22,536 nucleotides of DNA. Origin: Chara braunii (taxonomy: Eukaryota; Streptophyta; Charophyceae; Charales; Characeae). The translations under genes and the position numbers were made by a program. Below are positions 18,413-22,536 of this stretch, piece by piece; the stretch's first letter is position 1; every line of letters begins with the position of its first letter. A model generated the notes under the pieces. The model was not told where the DNA came from. It made no database searches and saw nothing but the letters and a program-made list of their open reading frames with translations. The stretch is from NCBI GenBank assembly GCA_003427395.1, contig BFEA01001064.1:127689-150224 (forward strand), in the 5' to 3' direction.

Positions 18413-18826
18413 AGCGAGCACAATGAGGGGGAGCAAAGTGAAGAAGAGGAGAACGAAGACGACGACGAAGGAGTGGAAAGCGGAGAAGATGATCAGGAGC
18501 CAGCGCGCGACGACGAACTCAAGTGGGTGCCAAAACCGGATCATCGAGAGGAGAATCCTGAGGCCGCTGCGCAGCACAAGAAGGAGGTCGCGGAGGGAAA
18601 ACGGCCAGTGATCGACCCCACACCGAACGATCCTTCTAAGGATCCCGAGCCGCCCAAGCCGGAACTTGGGGACCTTGCTGCCACGACCTCGAGCGCCGCG
18701 ACGACAAGGCGCCGACCCCGATCCCGATCCTCATCCCCCTCCGCCTCCGCCCATCCCCCAATTCGTCAACGTGTCGATGAGGGGCTTCGCCCTTCGTCCC
18801 CGATCCATATACCACCGTCCCCTTAG
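18413..18826 (+). pseudogene. Acidic and Ser/Arg/Pro-rich tail of ORF B
   Basis: This stretch is in the same frame as the acidic end of ORF B after the TAA at 18410-18412, and open for 137 codons to TAG at 18824-18826. It begins SEHNEGEQSEEEENEDDDEG, passes through DDELKWVPKPDHREENPEA and ends in an Arg/Ser- and Pro-rich segment (TTRRRPRSRSSSPSAS). The switch from a long acidic stretch to an RS-like, Pro-rich end in one frame suggests a genuine disordered tail. Low complexity makes chance openness a real alternative. Confidence 0.4.
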
Positions 18827-19097
18827 CCATCTCTCTTTCAATCAGTATCTTCATTGTGTCGTCTTCCCTCGTAATCCCTTCCCCATCGCCACCTTCCGAC
18901 ATTTCTACTCCGCCCGCCTAGAGCTGACTGTCCATCCCCACCCTTCTGTTCGGTGCGCCGTCCCCGATTACCCCCTCCACGTTCTACTCCTTAGCGCCGC
19001 GTGGCGAGGCCGTAACCACATAGAAGTTTACTGCATCGTCACGGGGACATTCCCCGCGTGCGAAGATCATGATCGGTTTCACACCGACGTCCTTTGA
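18777..19097 (+). CDS. Possible small ORF, third accessory frame
   Basis: A 106-codon ATG frame overlaps the end of the ORF B tail. It encodes MRGFALRPRSIYH, FNQYLHCVVF, HVLLLSAAWRGRNHIEVY and CIVTGTFPACEDHDRF. The composition is protein-like but there is no recognised motif and no ATGA link. Two rivals cover the same DNA: a plus-strand Ser/Pro-rich frame (about 18913-19281, one stop at 19021) and a minus-strand frame (19217-18984). Only one of the three, or none, is likely to be real. Confidence 0.2.
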   Translation: MRGFALRPRSIYHRPLSHLSFNQYLHCVVFPRNPFPIATFRHFYSARLELTVHPHPSVRCAVPDYPLHVLLLSAAWRGRNHIEVYCIVTGTFPACEDHDRFHTDVL

Positions 19098-19289
19098 ACC
19101 CTCGTCTCCCTTCACCCAGACTACCTCGCTTCCCTTCCCCGCAGCGGATAGCGATTCCCCCGCTTTCAGCGCATCGTCCGCTTTCAAGATCTTCCCCACG
19201 ACCTCACCTACTCGAACTTACGATGGAGCCGCCTCGCCCTCCCTCATACGAGTATCGCCTTCCTTTCCCCCTCCCGGTTAATTACTGAT

Positions 19290-19533
19290 GCAGCGGTAAT
19301 GGACGCGTGTCGCGACGATGGCACAAGAAAGATCCCGTCCTTGGATCGTCGAGAGCCCAATCTGAGGAATTAGTAGAAGAGCAATGTTGCCACGTTGGAC
19401 GACGTCCACACGCAAATTGAACGGTAAGTGGCATAGAGAGAAGTGCTCCTCGTGTCGATCGATTAGAGAAATCGACACGTGTCAACAAGCAAGCAGGAGC
19501 TTGCTAATATTGGAACCCCCTGGGCGTCACATA
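19290..19533 (+). other. 3' untranslated segment of the element, no clear polypurine tract
   Basis: About 245 bases lie between the last possible coding frame and the 3' LTR. No purine run of ten or more abuts the LTR; the closest purine-rich piece is AGAGAGAAG near 19435. The last 20 bases (TGGAACCCCCTGGGCGTCAC, 19511-19530) are C-rich instead. A perfect 9-bp hairpin sits at 19451-19479. Confidence 0.6.
19451..19479 (+). repeat. Perfect 9-bp stem hairpin upstream of 3' LTR
   Basis: CGTGTCGAT (19451-19459) and ATCGACACG (19471-19479) are exact reverse complements with an 11-base loop containing GATTAGAGAA. It lies 55 bases upstream of the 3' LTR. It could be an RNA structure near the plus-strand priming region. 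Confidence 0.7.
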
Positions 19534-19540
19534 TGTGACG
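19525..19540. repeat. 16-bp palindrome spanning the 3' LTR start
   Basis: CGTCACATATGTGACG is a perfect palindrome. It consists of the LTR end (CGTCACA, 19525-19531), TA, and the LTR start (TGTGACG, 19534-19540). The match to the LTR end extends leftward to TGGGCGTCACA (19521-19531), the same 11 bases that end the 3' LTR at 21877. This is the sequence expected at an LTR-LTR junction. Confidence 0.85.
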
Positions 19541-20314
19541 AACCACTTTCTGTAATGCGCGATTTCCTGTGCGGTTGCAACGAGGGGTCCTAAGCTGGGA
19601 AGGTTGGGCCAATTACGGGAGATCGGGATCGGTGGAAAATTGCATCAGTGCCCTTGCTTTTTGACCTTTTCGTCGCTTCTTTTCATATGGCTGGGTTCGG
19701 AGTTGGGTGTGTCCGGGGACGGCCGGTTGATTAATTGGTCGGTTGATGGCTGGCGCGCCACCGCTCGTGCGACTAATAAATGTTGACGTCGTTTCTTCCG
19801 TTTCGGTTTCGGTCTTTTGGGCGCGGACATCGCGCGGGAATTTGCCTCGTTCTTTTTAAAATTTTCTTTTTGAATTTTGTCGAGCCCCGATAGCTCTCGG
19901 AATTTCGGATTTTCCCCCTGAAGTTNGTGCTTTTTGCTTTTTCNCATTAGATAGGAATTTAGGATTTCAGTAATTAGGATTTTTCTGCCNCGCGGCGCCT
20001 TTTGTCTACGCGCTTCTTCATGCGGCTGCAACGGTATTCGGATTAGTGGGCGCCCTTAATCGCGTGTGTAACTGTAATTTTGGGCGGGCGCCATCGTAAC
20101 TGTATCTTTCTTCTTGCACTTCGTCTCTCCCGCCCTCCCTCTGTTTCTTTTTCTGTTATTTTTGTAAGTCGCGCGGCTTGCATGCTCGGATCGATGCGTG
20201 GAGAAGGGCTACGTCCCCCACGCCGCGGCCTGATCATGCAGAACGCAGGCACTCCCTCTCTAATCCTCGTTCTAGGTCTTGGTAATTCCGTGTTCTTCGC
20301 GCATGCATGCACGC

Positions 20315-20321
20315 TATAAAA
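20315..20321 (+). promoter_or_regulatory. TATA box of the 3' LTR
   Basis: TATAAAA is in the same context as in the 5' LTR, 781 bases into the repeat. It could drive read-through transcription into the right flank. Confidence 0.7.
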
Positions 20322-21234
20322 TCCGGCTGCGCGATTAGTTAGCTCACTTAACCCGTTGTTGGAAGCTCGGGGTTGCGCGATCAGGAAGGGTCGGCACACG
20401 AGCGAAGTAAGAGGTGAGTAGAGTAGGAGTTGGGCGACCCGACGGGCTGGTGCCGAACGCACGAGATTGACGTGGGCCACGACGGACTGTGGGCACGGGC
20501 GAATCCGACGGGTGCGGGAGGACTAAGCGGGGTGACGACTTCGTGGGTTGGTGCGTGACGACGGACTGTCCGCATCGGAGAAGAGAGAGAGAAGAGGAGG
20601 AGAGAGAGTTGAGGACGATGGACGCGGGTTTGCTGTTTCTTTGTCTCTTCCCCCTCTTCATCTGTGTACATACATTTTGATTGCGGCTCCGGGCGGTTGC
20701 CCGTTCCTGTTTTTCGTCTCGGCTTTTTGGAATCTGGACTTGGGTTTTTGCTCACACTCGTCTTTGCGATTTCTGTCTCGATTGCATTATGTGTATGATT
20801 ACTGGATGTATAGATGCTATGCCTGCTTGTCTATCTTTTGCTGAAAATCCTTGTCCTTGCTTTTGTTTGTGATGAAATCATCGCCTGCATCTGATACAGC
20901 TGTAGAGAGGATAAGAACTTGGCCCCGACAACGATTTTTGTTCTCGTTGTTGCTTGGGTTGTGGTGTAGTTGCATCTCGCATAACCGAACCTACGGAGCC
21001 ATTAGACAATCCGATGTTGGGTCCTGCGAACGCTGCGCGAAGACACGTGTAAACACGATCCGAATCGCGCGTTTACACGCATCCCCGTGCGTCGATCCGC
21101 CCACCCAAAAAGATTCGCGGCGAAACCATCATCCCGCACGAGCACGCTGAGGCGCAACTAAGTTTGCCCGTCCTCCACGTGCTTGTGCGAGGTGACGATA
21201 TCCCGACCAGAGTTGTCCCATACACAATGATACC

Positions 21235-21726
21235 ATGACGCGATCTTGGAGCTCAGACTCATCCTATGACCCGGATTACTTCACCCCTTGGATAAATGAA
21301 CTCCTAAGGCTGCGATGCCCCTGCCACACGGAGAATCGACTGTGTCCGCGGGAATTCCACTGCGCCACCACTAGCGACCCCCGGTGTTCTGATTTCCCTT
21401 CCCCCGACCATACCTACTACTTCACCCACCCGGGATTTGTCGTCATCACCACCAGTTTCCCTCCTTTTGGCCTCCTTCTCCCGTATCATCAACTCAGCGT
21501 CGTTCCGTGGCCGACCATAGCCCCTTATTGGCCCAGCACGCCTTGCGGGAATTGCCGACGTAGCGGTGAGCGGAGAACCCCGGAATTCCAAAGGCCCAAC
21601 CCAAACACGCAGCGGCCTGCGCCACGTGGCGGCCCCCGACGACCCAACTTTTCGAGACCGCCTCCTCCGAGGAGGGACTTCTCCGCAAATCGCCGCCCAC
21701 AGTACCCCGGCCCCATTGAGCCTTGA
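21235..21726 (+). CDS. ORF inside the 3' LTR, unknown protein
   Basis: This is the 163-codon counterpart of the 5' LTR ORF at 10511. It begins with the same MTRSWSSDSSYDPDYF and ends in the same Arg/Pro/Gly-rich tail. It has six extra codons (around MPTIAPYW versus PAS in the other copy) and changes such as Lys25 to Arg, Tyr28 to Cys and Ser38 to Pro. In this position it would be in the 3' end of the genomic RNA or transcribed into the flank. Confidence 0.35.
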   Translation: MTRSWSSDSSYDPDYFTPWINELLRLRCPCHTENRLCPREFHCATTSDPRCSDFPSPDHTYYFTHPGFVVITTSFPPFGLLLPYHQLSVVPWPTIAPYWPSTPCGNCRRSGERRTPEFQRPNPNTQRPAPRGGPRRPNFSRPPPPRRDFSANRRPQYPGPIEP

Positions 21727-21877
21727 GTCCCACGCGCCCCTCGCTTGTCTAATTGCATTCATACCCCTAAGACTCCCCACTTTTCCCAAAAATCCTTGGC
21801 ACACCCCTTTTCGCACTTCCAGGCCCACATCCCACTCCGATTAGGAAGTCGCGTTGGGCGTGAGGTTGGGCGTCACA

Positions 21878-21881
21878 GTCT
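21878..21881. repeat. Target-site duplication GTCT, right copy
   Basis: GTCT follows the CGTCACA end of the 3' LTR and matches 8808-8811. Confidence 0.75.
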
Positions 21882-22443
21882 CATCCATAGGCAGGGTTTG
21901 GTTCGGCCAGCCTCTTAGCCTTTGGCTATCCCCTTATCTTTCCTTTGCCATACACATCCCGGGCCCAATCCAGCTCAAGGCATCCTAAGTCTACTCACCT
22001 GCACAATCGAACACAATGCAAATACCGATACAATCCCCCATTTGGGTTCAACACATAGCCCTTCCCACATGCCTAAGCTATCTTCTCGTCTTTGGGTTCC
22101 TTCCCATTCTCTTTACTTTACTCGGTCAATTCATCCTCTTCTCATAGTCATGCAGTCCCGGTTCAGGTTCAGTCAACTGACCTTTCTTTTAATCAACAAT
22201 CTCTTTCCTTAGTCCTCTTTGGACTAGTCCACTTCCAATCTCTCAGCATTTTACGCTCACGGCTCTCAAGTGGTCCCCTTTTTCCTTCTTGGTGGCACAA
22301 GGGACCGACAGTCCTCCCCTTGGCCTCTTCCTGCACCAAGTGAGGTCAACTTTCGCTCACCGTTCGTCCCCTGACAATGTAAAAAGTGAGTGGGAGAGGT
22401 TAGTTGCATGCCAAGAGGAAAGGGAAAGGGTTTGGACTCAAGT

Positions 22444-22447
<4 letters not shown>
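21882..22447. other. Right flank, no recognisable gene
   Basis: The sequence is C+T-rich on the plus strand, like 0.6-4.4 kb on the left. Open frames are under 100 codons, overlap one another and have no motif. It is probably the continuation of the repeat-rich target DNA into which the element inserted. Confidence 0.5.

Positions 22448-22536
<89 letters not shown>
22448..22536. repeat. GA dinucleotide microsatellite
   Basis: An uninterrupted (GA)n of at least 44 repeats runs to the last base of the window, so its true length is not visible. Perfect repeats of this length often mark contig ends. Confidence 0.97.

Larger units (their letters stand above)
8812..21877 (+). mobile_element. Ty3/gypsy-type LTR retrotransposon, decayed
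   Basis: This 13.07-kb element has two LTRs of about 2.3 kb, GTCT target duplications and a primer-binding site. Its domain order is gag, protease, reverse transcriptase, RNase H, PHD-type finger, integrase and GPY/F module. RNase H before integrase is the Ty3/gypsy order. Two extra sense ORFs follow pol. No chromodomain is visible after the GPY/F module, so it does not look like a typical chromovirus, and I cannot assign it to a named plant lineage. Gag-pol has four in-frame stops and at least one frameshift, and the LTRs differ at many positions, so this copy is old and unable to make its own proteins intact. Confidence 0.93.
19534..21877 (+). repeat. 3' LTR (complete)
   Basis: It is 2344 bases long, starts TGTGACGAACC and ends GGGCGTCACA, so the two ends form a 7-bp inverted repeat TGTGACG/CGTCACA. 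It aligns with 8812-11127. The block 19784-20421 is identical to 9065-9702, including three N bases (19926, 19944, 19990). It retains 18 bases near 21513-21533 that are absent from the 5' LTR. Confidence 0.94.

Noticed and set aside
17204-18826. ORF A/B as an env-like gene
   Set aside because: No signal peptide, no transmembrane segment and no fusion-type hydrophobic stretch are visible, and ORF B ends in an acidic tail.
19384-19593. ORF spanning the 3' LTR start
   Set aside because: It runs from untranslated sequence across the palindrome into U3 and has no protein-like pattern; the open frame is chance.

Overview
The window looks like repeat-rich nuclear DNA of a land plant. The evidence is a Ty3/gypsy-type LTR retrotransposon whose primer-binding site matches plant initiator tRNA-Met at 12 of 13 bases, microsatellites and tandem arrays on both flanks, and no bacterial-style operons. 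I see no tRNA, rRNA, CRISPR array or intact host gene, and I cannot name the species.

Left flank (1-8811). A 91-bp tandem repeat opens the window, followed by a GAA/GAG purine tract (328-600). About 3.8 kb of pyrimidine-rich non-coding DNA comes next, studded with short perfect hairpins, a 161-bp tandem duplication, a larger diverged duplication and a 26-bp minisatellite. On the minus strand, 6636 to 4445 holds a decayed coding region. It reads as at least two, probably three, diverged tandem copies of a protein module of roughly 300 residues that I do not recognise. From 6640 to 8811 I recognise nothing.

The element (8812-21877, plus strand). It has LTRs of about 2.3 kb starting TGTGACG and, in the 3' copy, ending CGTCACA, with a 4-bp target duplication GTCT. 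Each LTR carries a TATA box, a perfect splice-donor match and an ORF of about 160 codons with an Arg/Pro/Gly-rich C-terminus. The internal region encodes gag (capsid-like region plus zinc knuckle), protease, reverse transcriptase, RNase H, a PHD-type zinc finger (C4HC3), integrase and a GPY/F module. Gag through the integrase core is one frame broken by four in-frame stops; a frameshift near 16701-16710 separates the GPY/F end. No chromodomain is visible.

Downstream of pol lie two further sense ORFs. ORF A (17204-17686, intact, 160 aa) and ORF B (from 17683, broken, with a long acidic tail) are each joined to the preceding frame by a 4-base ATGA stop/start overlap. By eye, ORF A and B share spaced residue patterns with the minus-strand modules at 4.4-6.6 kb, so both may belong to one undescribed accessory family. 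The PHD finger inside pol and the ATGA-linked accessory ORFs are the most unusual features.

Junctions and assembly. The 5' LTR has lost its terminal bases next to the primer-binding site. The 3' LTR is preceded not by a polypurine tract but by a 16-bp palindrome resembling an LTR-LTR junction. Three N bases sit at homologous positions inside a 638-bp block that is identical in both LTRs, which suggests assembly collapse there.

Right flank (21882-22536). Unrecognised DNA, then a GA dinucleotide repeat running off the window end.
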